A stretch of DNA of 64,000 nt from Bacillus sp. EB106-08-02-XG196 (GTDB taxonomy: Bacteria; Bacillota; Bacilli; Bacillales; Cytobacillaceae), in assembly GCF_013396335.1 (NCBI RefSeq), contig NZ_JABWSY010000003.1, positions 284,880 to 348,879 of the forward strand, given 5' to 3'. A model generated the notes under the pieces. That model saw only the letters and a program-made list of their open reading frames with translations, had not been told where the DNA came from and did not search any database. Shown here piece by piece: positions 53,976 through 61,759 of this stretch. Made by a program: the position numbers and the translations under genes. Within the stretch, counting starts at the first letter, position 1, and each line of letters starts with the position of its first letter.

Positions 53976-54020
53976 TTGTTTCACTCGCGAAGTCAATTCG
54001 ATAAGAAAAGAGGAATTGCT

Positions 54021-56306
54021 ATGGCAGTAAATAGTGTTTATACAGAAAAAGATAAAGTTTTTGCAGCAGTGAAAAGGGTTTCTGAAAAATATAATCTGGA
54101 TACAACAGAATTTTATAAAAAGATTGCTAGTTTCGAGGAGTCATCAATATATGAACAATCCCTTACTTATGCATTAAATCAAATTTCGATGTCTGATCCT
54201 AACTGGACCTTCTTGGCAGCGAATCTTTATTTACAGGAACTTTATCGGAATGCTTCAAACAGCAGGGGGTACAAGCCTGAAGAAAAATACGGAGATTTTT
54301 ACACTCTGATTGATGAATTAACTAAAATCGGAATTTATTCTGAGGATCTATTACAAGACTATTCAAAAGAAGAAATTCAACTTTTGGGTGCAGAAATAAC
54401 ATCTGAAGGTGATCATTTGTTTAACTATATAGGTCTGTTTTTACTAGCAGATCGTTACTTGGCAAAAGACTATGAGGGAAAACTATACGAGCTGCCACAA
54501 GAGCGGTTTATGATCATTGCCATGACATTGATGAGAAAAGAACAAAAAGGAAATAGATTAAACCTTGTAAAAGAAGCATACTGGGCACTTAGTAACTTAT
54601 ATATGACTGTTGCTACACCAACTCTATCAAATGCTGGAAAAAGTTATGGCCAGCTCTCTTCCTGTTTTATTGATACAGTAGAAGATTCTTTAGATGGAAT
54701 TTATTTAAATAATTGGGATATTGCTAGATTAAGTAAAGACGGTGGCGGTCTAGGTGTGTACCTTGGAAAGGTACGTGCATTAGGTTCAGATATAAAGAAA
54801 TTTAAAGGAAATTCCTCTGGAGTTGTACCTTGGATTCGTCTTATTAATGATACGGCTGTGAGTGTTGATCAATTAGGTCAAAGGCAAGGGGCGATTGCTG
54901 TTTATCTAGATGTATTTCACAAAGATATCATGAACGGCTTTTTAGACTTAAAAACAAACAACGGGGACGAAAGACGTAAGGCTCATGATATTTTTACAGG
55001 TGTTTCGATACCAGACTTGTTTATGAAAAAGTTAGAAGAAGTTGATGAAAACGGCAGAAGTGTTGGAGAATGGCATACCTTTTGTCCGCATCAAGTAAAA
55101 CAAATGATAGGTTGGAAGGATCTGGAAGGAAATCCCCTCGGTTTGGAAGATTTTTATGATGAGTGCGATATAAAGTTTTTTACTGAAAAGTATGAAGAAG
55201 CGGTCAACCATCCTCTACTTCCTCGGAAAACCTATCGAGCTATGGATATTATGGCAAGGATTATGATTTCTCAATTAGAAACAGGTACTCCATATATGTT
55301 TTATCGAGATGAAGTAAATCGTCAAAATCCGAACAAACATGTAAGAGGAAACGGACGTACGTCGATTTTTTGCAGTAATTTGTGTACAGAGATTGCGCAA
55401 AATATGTCTGCCACAACGATTGTTAAAGAATATAAGGATGAAGATGGAAATATTGTCATTGTTCGAAAACCCGGGGACTTTGTTGTCTGTAATCTATCAT
55501 CTATAAATCTGCCGAAAGCTGTAAAAGGGAATGTACTAGAAAGATTAATCCCTATTCAAATGAGAATGCTAGACAATGTTATTGATCTCAATACCATTTC
55601 AGTCGGACAAGCGGAAGTGACAAATAAGCAATATCGACCAGTAGGATTAGGTACGTTTGGCTGGCATCATCTTCTTGCGATAGAGGGGATATTTTGGGAG
55701 TCCGATCAAGCTGTTGAATATGCAGATCGACTTTACCAGGATATTGCTTTCCTTACCATTCGTTCTTCTATGGAGTTAGCTAAGGAAAAAGGCAGTTATC
55801 CAAAATTTGAAGGGTCAGAATGGCAATCGGGCCAGTATTTTGAGCGAAAAGGATATAAAACAAACCGTTGGAACCAACTGATGGAGGAAATTGGAAGGTA
55901 TGGGGTTCGCAATGGCTGGATGATGGCGATCGCCCCAAACTCATCCACCGCAAAGATTGGCGGTTCCACAGATGGGATTGATCCTTTATATGCAGTTGAA
56001 TACGCAGAGGAGAAGAAAAATTTCAAGTTTAAAGTCACCGCACCTGATTTGGACCATAACAGTTACAGCTTTTATCGACGTACCAGGCATGTTCTGGATC
56101 AGAATTGGAGTATTTTGCAAAATGCAGCCAGGCAGCGCCATATTGACCAATCGATTAGCTTTAATCTCTATGTTCGTCATGATATTAAAGCAATAGAGTT
56201 ATTAAATCTTCATATGCAAGCATGGAAGCAGGGATTAAAAACAACCTATTACGTAAGAAGCACATCGCAAACTGAGATAGAAGAATGTGAAGCATGTCAA
56301 AGTTAA
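54021..56306 (+). CDS. Ribonucleotide reductase class I, alpha (large) subunit
   Basis: Reduces ribonucleoside diphosphates to deoxy forms; about 761 residues. Active-site Cys are seen in GQLSSCFIDT and VVCNLSSINLP, and the radical motif in FCSNLCTEIA (Asn-Leu-Cys-x-Glu). A Tyr pair in TTYYVRS near the C-terminus is the radical path, and the tail ECEACQS holds the redox Cys pair. ATG at 54021 after AGAGGA. Longer than the 700-residue NrdE of Bacillus subtilis and lacking an obvious complete ATP cone; NrdA or NrdE subclass is uncertain. Controlled by NrdR boxes and a cobalamin riboswitch. Confidence 0.93.
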   Translation: MAVNSVYTEKDKVFAAVKRVSEKYNLDTTEFYKKIASFEESSIYEQSLTYALNQISMSDPNWTFLAANLYLQELYRNASNSRGYKPEEKYGDFYTLIDELTKIGIYSEDLLQDYSKEEIQLLGAEITSEGDHLFNYIGLFLLADRYLAKDYEGKLYELPQERFMIIAMTLMRKEQKGNRLNLVKEAYWALSNLYMTVATPTLSNAGKSYGQLSSCFIDTVEDSLDGIYLNNWDIARLSKDGGGLGVYLGKVRALGSDIKKFKGNSSGVVPWIRLINDTAVSVDQLGQRQGAIAVYLDVFHKDIMNGFLDLKTNNGDERRKAHDIFTGVSIPDLFMKKLEEVDENGRSVGEWHTFCPHQVKQMIGWKDLEGNPLGLEDFYDECDIKFFTEKYEEAVNHPLLPRKTYRAMDIMARIMISQLETGTPYMFYRDEVNRQNPNKHVRGNGRTSIFCSNLCTEIAQNMSATTIVKEYKDEDGNIVIVRKPGDFVVCNLSSINLPKAVKGNVLERLIPIQMRMLDNVIDLNTISVGQAEVTNKQYRPVGLGTFGWHHLLAIEGIFWESDQAVEYADRLYQDIAFLTIRSSMELAKEKGSYPKFEGSEWQSGQYFERKGYKTNRWNQLMEEIGRYGVRNGWMMAIAPNSSTAKIGGSTDGIDPLYAVEYAEEKKNFKFKVTAPDLDHNSYSFYRRTRHVLDQNWSILQNAARQRHIDQSISFNLYVRHDIKAIELLNLHMQAWKQGLKTTYYVRSTSQTEIEECEACQS

Positions 56307-56334
56307 AAGAGACGATCGAGGAGGTTTTTATTTG

Positions 56335-57378
56335 ATGATACATACACCATTAACCAAAATAAAATTACTAAATCCAGATTTTCCAAACAAATCCACTAGG
56401 ATCATAAATGGTGAGTCTTCAGGTATTCTTAATTGGAATGATATTGCCTATCCGAAAATGTACGACTTATATCAAACTCTATTATCGAACTTTTGGAAAC
56501 CGCAGGAAATTAATATGCAGGATGATATAAAACAATGGGAATCCCTTAGTAATCATGAAAAGGATGTGTTTTTACGTATTAATACGCAACTTGCTTCACT
56601 TGATAGCTTGCAAACACCAACCATGAGTCAAGTTATGGATTATGTGACGGACTCTAGTTTCAAAGCGATCTTTGCGGTTATTTCACAACAAGAAGCCGTT
56701 CATAATGAGTCATATTCTTATATACTTAGCTCACTTATACCGATAGGTGAACAAAATCATCGATTTAATCAAGCGAAAAGTGATCACATTGTCCTAAAAC
56801 GAAATCAATTAATTTTAGACTCATATGAGGAATTTAGACAAAATCCAACGTCACAATCGTTATTTAAGTTAAGTGTAAACTCCATCAATCTAGAGGGGAT
56901 TTTCTTTTACGCCGGTTTTGCTTTTTTCTATCATTTAGCACGTCAGCAAAAAATGCTGAAAACAAGTACGATGATTAGTTATATTCAACGAGATGAAATG
57001 CAGCATGCCTATTTTATTTCTCAATTTATTCGGATTCTTCTAACTGAAAACCCTGAACTTCATACGGATGAAAATATCCACTATGTCTATGAAACGATTA
57101 ATGAGGCTGTTGCACTAGAAAAAGAGTGGGCTCAATATATTTTATCTGACATAAAAGGGATTGATTTAGTAGAATTCGAGTGGTATGTAGAATATTTGGC
57201 AAATAAGCGGTTGAGACAGCTTGGCTTGAAAAATCTTTATGAAGAAAGAAACAATCCGATGCCGTGGATTCAAATTTTTGGGGATGAAATGATGAATGAG
57301 ACAAAATCGGATTTCTTTGAACAAAAGTCCAGAACCTATTCAAAGGTCTCGCAGTCCAATGGATTTGACGAACTGTAA
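56335..57378 (+). CDS. Ribonucleotide reductase class I, beta (radical) subunit
   Basis: Di-metal radical-generating subunit of 347 residues. Metal ligands in order: Asp in LDSLQ, Glu and His in QQEAVHNESY, Glu in NLEGIFFY, and Glu with His in RDEMQHAYF. The Tyr four residues after the His in HNESY is at the radical position, so a Tyr-radical type is expected. ATG follows AGGAGG at ten bases. The 3' end overlaps the flavodoxin gene by 20 bases. Confidence 0.92.
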   Translation: MIHTPLTKIKLLNPDFPNKSTRIINGESSGILNWNDIAYPKMYDLYQTLLSNFWKPQEINMQDDIKQWESLSNHEKDVFLRINTQLASLDSLQTPTMSQVMDYVTDSSFKAIFAVISQQEAVHNESYSYILSSLIPIGEQNHRFNQAKSDHIVLKRNQLILDSYEEFRQNPTSQSLFKLSVNSINLEGIFFYAGFAFFYHLARQQKMLKTSTMISYIQRDEMQHAYFISQFIRILLTENPELHTDENIHYVYETINEAVALEKEWAQYILSDIKGIDLVEFEWYVEYLANKRLRQLGLKNLYEERNNPMPWIQIFGDEMMNETKSDFFEQKSRTYSKVSQSNGFDEL

Positions 57379-57838
57379 AATATCCGTTGCTATTATTTAT
57401 GCGTCCGTATCCGGAAACACAAAAGAATTAGCTGAAGAACTTTATCAAATCTTGCTAGGGATGTCAGTCAATATATCAATTTATAGTATAAATGAGTTTT
57501 CATTGGAAGACTTAAGCCAATATAAGGCAGTTGTCATAGGAACGTACACATGGGGAAATGGTGAAATCCCAATGGAAATGAGGCAGCTCTATCAAGCGTT
57601 TGAATCAATTAAGAGAAAAGACATTACGACTGCCGTTTTTGGAACAGGAGATAGCTTTTATCCAATGTTTTGTGGAGCGGTTGATCAATTTCGAGACATG
57701 CTTTATGTTCACACGAACTTAGCTGCTACCTTGAAGGTTGAACTTTTGCCACAGGAACAGGATATAAAACGTTGCAGGAAATTTGTTGAAATACTACTAT
57801 TGCGAGCAAGTATGGAAAACAGGGAATGTAGTATATAA
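57359..57838 (+). CDS. Flavodoxin, likely electron donor for the reductase
   Basis: FMN-binding flavodoxin fold of 159 residues. The phosphate loop SVSGNTKELAEEL, the flavin-stacking loop GTYTWGNGEIPMEM and FGTGDSFYPMFCGAVD are flavodoxin hallmarks; the last block is longer than in NrdI. As the third gene of the reductase operon it probably keeps the beta-subunit metal site reduced. ATG overlaps the beta-subunit gene. NrdI remains a possibility. Confidence 0.82.
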   Translation: MDLTNCKISVAIIYASVSGNTKELAEELYQILLGMSVNISIYSINEFSLEDLSQYKAVVIGTYTWGNGEIPMEMRQLYQAFESIKRKDITTAVFGTGDSFYPMFCGAVDQFRDMLYVHTNLAATLKVELLPQEQDIKRCRKFVEILLLRASMENRECSI

Positions 57839-57885
57839 ATATGGGCTAAGGGAGGCTCTACAAGCGTGTTTAGCATTGGAGACTC

Positions 57886-58023
57886 CTAGGACGCCTGAAA
57901 CATGGGATAAACCGATTCAATCAGTACTAAAAGTTTGACTACCTCTTCCTTTGTCACTCCGATTTCCTCCAGTAACATAATTTCCCTTCCTAAATCAACC
58001 TCATCGTCATACGCATGCCACAT
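57886..58023 (-). CDS. Possible small protein of 45 residues or gene remnant
   Basis: Minus-strand frame beginning MWHAYDDEVDLGREIMLLEE and ending KLLVLIESVYPMFQAS. The composition is coding-like, with a predicted helix, but no ribosome site is seen before the ATG; the open frame extends a few codons upstream to a TGA. Could be the 3' end of a decayed gene. Nothing else occupies this 220-base gap. Confidence 0.35.
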   Translation of the reverse strand: MWHAYDDEVDLGREIMLLEEIGVTKEEVVKLLVLIESVYPMFQAS

Positions 58024-58059
58024 GTGTACGACTAGTAAAAACGGTCTTCACTAAAATCT

Positions 58060-58800
58060 CTACTTTTTTATTCCTCGATATTTTGCTGTTTTTAATTCTT
58101 GAATATATTCTCCAAGCTCGGGCATTTCCATTTCTTTAGCTATATGTATGGATGTTTCGATATCATATGGAACTCGAACAAGCTGAATCGAAAAAACTCC
58201 ATATTCACTTTGGTTATATTCTCCTTCGAGAATGGCATAGGATGCCTGAGTTAGATCAAGAGGATTCCCTACGCTGCCCACGTTACATAATGTTTTACCT
58301 TTAATGTTTTGCTGAAAGGCATTATGAATATCTCCATAAAAAACAACATCTGGCTCTCTTTCATCTGCTATATTTTCTGTGAGTTCTGTGTTTTCGAACA
58401 TACTTAACCGACGTTCAAGAGAGTCCCAAGGTTGTATTCTTTCATACACACTCCGCGGTGAAGCATGAAACATTCTTACTAGTTTTCCGCTCATCATAAA
58501 CTCTACTGAAAACGGTAGTTTTTCTAACTCATTCATTTGTATTTTCGTTAATTGGTTTTGATGCCATTTGATTGTGTCGGATTCTTGTGGTTTAGGAAAG
58601 AAATCATCCCAATTGCCTCTAACCACTTTTTCACAATGCTTTTGGATCATATTTATTGCCATGCTTGATTGTGGTCCTTTGCCAACTAAATCACCTAAGC
58701 AAATAATTCTCTTAATGTGTCTTGAATCGATATCAGCCAGTACCGATTCTAGTGCAGGGATATTTCCATGGATGTCTGAAATAATAGCAATTTTCTCCAT
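58060..58800 (-). CDS. Metallophosphoesterase (calcineurin-like)
   Basis: Two-metal phosphoesterase of 246 residues. Motifs in order: SDIHGNIPALESVL, LGDLVGKGP, RGNWDDF and a final GDIHNAF in place of the common GHTH. Resembles YfcE-type phosphodiesterases and Ser/Thr phosphatase-like enzymes; substrate unknown. Transcribed alone to the left, convergent with the reductase operon. Confidence 0.82.
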   Translation of the reverse strand: MEKIAIISDIHGNIPALESVLADIDSRHIKRIICLGDLVGKGPQSSMAINMIQKHCEKVVRGNWDDFFPKPQESDTIKWHQNQLTKIQMNELEKLPFSVEFMMSGKLVRMFHASPRSVYERIQPWDSLERRLSMFENTELTENIADEREPDVVFYGDIHNAFQQNIKGKTLCNVGSVGNPLDLTQASYAILEGEYNQSEYGVFSIQLVRVPYDIETSIHIAKEMEMPELGEYIQELKTAKYRGIKK

Positions 58801-59002
58801 CTTTACAAAACTCCTAATGATTTATATGAAAATAATTCTCCATTTGTCGCTTCATTTCCTGTATATTTTACCAAAATTATTATGCAAGTATTTATAGCTC
58901 CGCCAGTTATTCACATATCGCAAGAACCGATGTTCATAGGACGTGCTATTGGAGAATAAATATCAAAATAATGTGGGTATTTTTTTCCTAGGAGGAATTT
59001 AC

Positions 59003-59800
59003 ATGAATGAGGTTTTTGAAAGGTCAGCCAGATTTGAACACCGTTTTTGGATTCAAATATTAGGTGATCATTCTAGGTTTATTTCTGAAGCTCTTGCCCC
59101 CATTCAAAAAGTTGAGATTGAGAAGGCCACGAATTTTATTAACATATTTGATACACTTCTCGAACGCGCAAAATCCATCCCACTGACACAACTAACAGCT
59201 CAAGTAGAACCAGAGGTACTAAAGTTAAGGGAGTTCAAATTAAAATTAATAAGAAGACACCTCGTCGGGAAAATCAAAATTCACCTTTCGCCTACATTTA
59301 TTAATCATATGGTAAATGAATTAGAGGAATATTTAAGGATTTTAAATCATTTAAAAGAGGGGAAAGTCCCTCCCGTTTACCATGAACTTCATCATCACCT
59401 ACTTTGGTTATTAGACGCAGCAGGTCATTCAGACGCTATATATTCAAATTTAGATGGTGTTGAAAAGCAATTAAGAAAGAAAAGTAAGACTTTTAAGAAG
59501 GATTTTGAAGGTTTTTATCTCAAAGCAGTAGAACTGGCAGGATATTTAAGAACCAATTTGACGACCTTTCCAGCTTTGACAAAAATGACCAATGATGCTC
59601 AATTAGAAATTAAGTTATTTCAAAATTTTTTAATAGAACTTGAAGAATTAGAACTAAGTAACCAAGCATTGGGAACATTTGCACCGTTAATGGCTGATCA
59701 TATGTACCGGGAAGAATGTTATTATCTAATGAAATTAGCAGAATCGGCAAATATTGACCCGCCCAATTGTGACACTGCTAAACCTCGACTTAAAGAATGA
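59003..59800 (+). CDS. DUF2935-family helical protein
   Basis: Soluble all-helical protein of 265 residues. Repeated pattern RFEHRFWIQILGDHSRFI near the start and MADHMYREECYYL near the end is typical of DUF2935, with His/Glu positions suited to metal binding. Two similar halves suggest internal duplication. ATG at 59003 has AGGAGGA upstream. Function unknown; seen in Bacillus and clostridia. Confidence 0.82.
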   Translation: MNEVFERSARFEHRFWIQILGDHSRFISEALAPIQKVEIEKATNFINIFDTLLERAKSIPLTQLTAQVEPEVLKLREFKLKLIRRHLVGKIKIHLSPTFINHMVNELEEYLRILNHLKEGKVPPVYHELHHHLLWLLDAAGHSDAIYSNLDGVEKQLRKKSKTFKKDFEGFYLKAVELAGYLRTNLTTFPALTKMTNDAQLEIKLFQNFLIELEELELSNQALGTFAPLMADHMYREECYYLMKLAESANIDPPNCDTAKPRLKE

Positions 59801-59821
59801 AAAACGATAGTAGCTGCAAAG

Positions 59822-59856
59822 GTGTGTTCAGGGGGAAATTCTCCTAACACTTTTTT
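59822..59856. terminator. Terminator between DUF2935 and the ADP-ribosyltransferase-like gene
   Basis: GTGTT-AGG pairs with CCT-AACAC around an inner GGA/TCC, followed by TTTTTT. Confidence 0.7.
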
Positions 59857-59867
59857 GAGACTATTGT

Positions 59868-60419
59868 TTAAACTTCTAAAGGAAGGACTTCTGTTATAAG
59901 TAGAGATTCCTGCGAAAAAATACAATACAAATCTGTAATCATATTATGTATTAAAGCCTTTCGTATTAACAAACCTTCATAGCCCTGTTTGATAAGACTC
60001 TTCCGAAATTCCGTATTGGCTTCTTCTTTATTTAAAAGAATAGCACCATCTTCCCAGGTAACGTTTCTTTTTTTGGCACCTAAATAATCACAAAATTCGT
60101 CACGTTCTCTCATAAACATATCAAATGAATCCTCTGTATTTGATTCGAAAATTTTTAAATTTGGTTCATCTATATACACTTTATAAATAAAGCCGCTACC
60201 GGCTCTTTCATATTGGATTACCTTTGGTTCTCCATTCTCCCAGAACTCGCTCTTTGATATTTCAATCACCGACTCAGAGCCAGTTGCAAAAGGTTTTGCT
60301 GAATCGAAATTTGAAGTAAACCAAAATCCAATAGTATTGATGTCGTTACTTAAATTTTGAACTACGGTTTCTTTATTAAAATTTTGAAAATTTCTTATAG
60401 ATCCATGGTAAACAATCAT
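59868..60419 (-). CDS. ADP-ribosyltransferase-fold-like hypothetical protein
   Basis: Protein of 183 residues. MIVYHGSIRNFQNF at the N-terminus, NTIGFWFTSN near residue 28 and acidic residues toward the end (KQGYEGLLIRK, EVLPLEV) look like the His-Tyr/Ser-Glu split core of small ADP-ribosyltransferases such as DUF3990 or phage ART proteins. The start at 60419 is eight bases after GGAGG. Not near any clear antitoxin gene. ART activity is an inference from fold resemblance. Confidence 0.5.
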   Translation of the reverse strand: MIVYHGSIRNFQNFNKETVVQNLSNDINTIGFWFTSNFDSAKPFATGSESVIEISKSEFWENGEPKVIQYERAGSGFIYKVYIDEPNLKIFESNTEDSFDMFMRERDEFCDYLGAKKRNVTWEDGAILLNKEEANTEFRKSLIKQGYEGLLIRKALIHNMITDLYCIFSQESLLITEVLPLEV

Positions 60420-60529
60420 TTTCATAACCTCCACTATTAAGATTCCCTAATTTTTTAGTTTAATTTCTTCAGTATATTTCCTTTACACTCTATAGATAAT
60501 AAAACTGATTTACTAAAGGAGATGACAGC

Positions 60530-60676
60530 ATGAAGACTAAGGATGATTTTAAAACAGGAGCAAAGGTAACAGCGGATAATCAAATTTATGGAACACCTAA
60601 TAGCAAAAGTAAAAATGGTACCGGTGACTCACCAAATGATAATACCGGTAAGAATAAAAAGGGTCTTGATCGTTAA
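60530..60676 (+). CDS. Small hydrophilic protein of 48 residues
   Basis: ATG after AAAGGAG, reading MKTKDDFKTGAKVTADNQIY and ending NTGKNKKGLDR. Rich in Lys, Asn, Asp and Gly with no hydrophobic core, so probably disordered. A terminator follows. Composition is like small spore or stress proteins of Bacillus, but no family was recognised. Confidence 0.65.
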   Translation: MKTKDDFKTGAKVTADNQIYGTPNSKSKNGTGDSPNDNTGKNKKGLDR

Positions 60677-60681
60677 GGAAG

Positions 60682-60708
60682 CAGCCAATTTATATTGGCT
60701 GTTTTTTT
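60682..60708 (+). terminator. Terminator after the 48-residue gene
   Basis: CAGCCAAT pairs with ATTGGCTG and seven T follow. Confidence 0.88.
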
Positions 60709-60767
60709 AAACACAAAAGGTCAGGAATTGAATCCTAGATGAACACAATAAAAGGTGAGGACTACGT

Positions 60768-61055
60768 ATGGATAAAAAGAATCTGAGTGAACAAGAGTGG
60801 GTATATAATTATCTTCGGGATCGTGATAAACCTTTGCCTCTAGTTATAGGAACGAGAGGTACATGGGGGATTAATGGGGAAAAGTCTATTATTTTAGTGG
60901 CATTTACCCTGCCAGATATAGCAGTTATTAGAGATATGCATAATGTTACAAAAAATCCAATACGAAAAATGAAATATAAAGATATCGTATATTATGCTGT
61001 AAATATAGTAGCCCAAAAACAAGTTGAGTACGTGATTGATTATTGGAAAGAATAA
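60768..61055 (+). CDS. Small hypothetical protein, 95 residues
   Basis: Soluble protein starting MDKKNLSEQEWVYNYL, with PLVIGTRGTWGINGEKSI and a C-terminal helix (VAQKQVEYVIDYW). AAAAGGTGAGG is upstream of ATG. No family recognised. It lies 56 bases before the start of the UDG-family gene and may share its transcript. Confidence 0.65.
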   Translation: MDKKNLSEQEWVYNYLRDRDKPLPLVIGTRGTWGINGEKSIILVAFTLPDIAVIRDMHNVTKNPIRKMKYKDIVYYAVNIVAQKQVEYVIDYWKE

Positions 61056-61111
61056 AAAATACTGTCCTTATATATTCATTTATGAAATACAAGTACCAGG
61101 AGATGGATGCA

Positions 61112-61696
61112 ATGTCTGATTTTTGTTCAGAATTATGGCCGGAAGAACCCACCCCTGAAACTTTTAAAGATTGCCGTGAATGTGGTCTGTATCAGCACGG
61201 TACACGTATGGTCTGGGGAGAAGGAAATCCAGATGCACCAATTATGGTTATATTAGATAACCCAGGAGCAAGAGAAGACCGCGAAGGGTTTCCATTTGTC
61301 TGCGGAACTCGACATACATTACAACAAGGCGCCAGCGAAGTTGGCTTGAAAATGGATGACCTCTATGTGACTTTTATTCTAAAAAGAAGGCCAGTGCGTG
61401 CGTATGAGAAAGACCAGGTACGCCAAACCTGTATGATTCATTTAAAACAACAAATATTACATAAAAAGCCTAAGATTATTCTATGTTTAGGAAATGTGGC
61501 CGTACAATCCTTTTTTCATGACCCTGCAGCTGAAGTAAAGAACTTGCGTGGTACTTGGCACAATGTTGATGGATATCAGACTACTGTGGCTTACCATCCA
61601 CTAGCTGTAAGGCGTCGCCCTAACTTATGGAAAATGTTTTTAAATGATATGGCATTTGTTGCAGAACGCCACCTAAAAAGTAAAAAGAGAGAATAG
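61112..61696 (+). CDS. Uracil-DNA glycosylase superfamily protein
   Basis: Protein of about 194 residues with the family-4-like layout: CRECGLY for the first cluster Cys pair, then DNPGAREDREGFPFVCG in place of the usual GEAPGxxED block, a Cys in RQTCMIHL, ILCLGNVAVQ and the final YHPLAVRRRP with the catalytic His. Substituting Leu-Asp-Asn for Gly-Glu-Ala may change base recognition. ATG at 61112 is nine bases after AGGAG; 61103 is an alternative. Confidence 0.8.
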   Translation: MSDFCSELWPEEPTPETFKDCRECGLYQHGTRMVWGEGNPDAPIMVILDNPGAREDREGFPFVCGTRHTLQQGASEVGLKMDDLYVTFILKRRPVRAYEKDQVRQTCMIHLKQQILHKKPKIILCLGNVAVQSFFHDPAAEVKNLRGTWHNVDGYQTTVAYHPLAVRRRPNLWKMFLNDMAFVAERHLKSKKRE

Positions 61697-61725
61697 ATTT
61701 AGTTCCTAAGGTCATTAAAATGGCA

Positions 61726-61759
61726 GGGGGAGTTAAAGATGACTCCCCCTTAGATTTTT
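61726..61759 (+). terminator. Terminator after the UDG-family gene
   Basis: GGGGGAGT and ACTCCCCC form a perfect stem, followed by TTAGATTTTTC. The leftward GH27 gene ends next to it, so it may also help end that transcript. Confidence 0.78.

Noticed and set aside
57359..57838. NrdI as the third reductase gene
   Set aside because: The flavin loops are longer than in NrdI and match flavodoxin better, though NrdI cannot be fully excluded.
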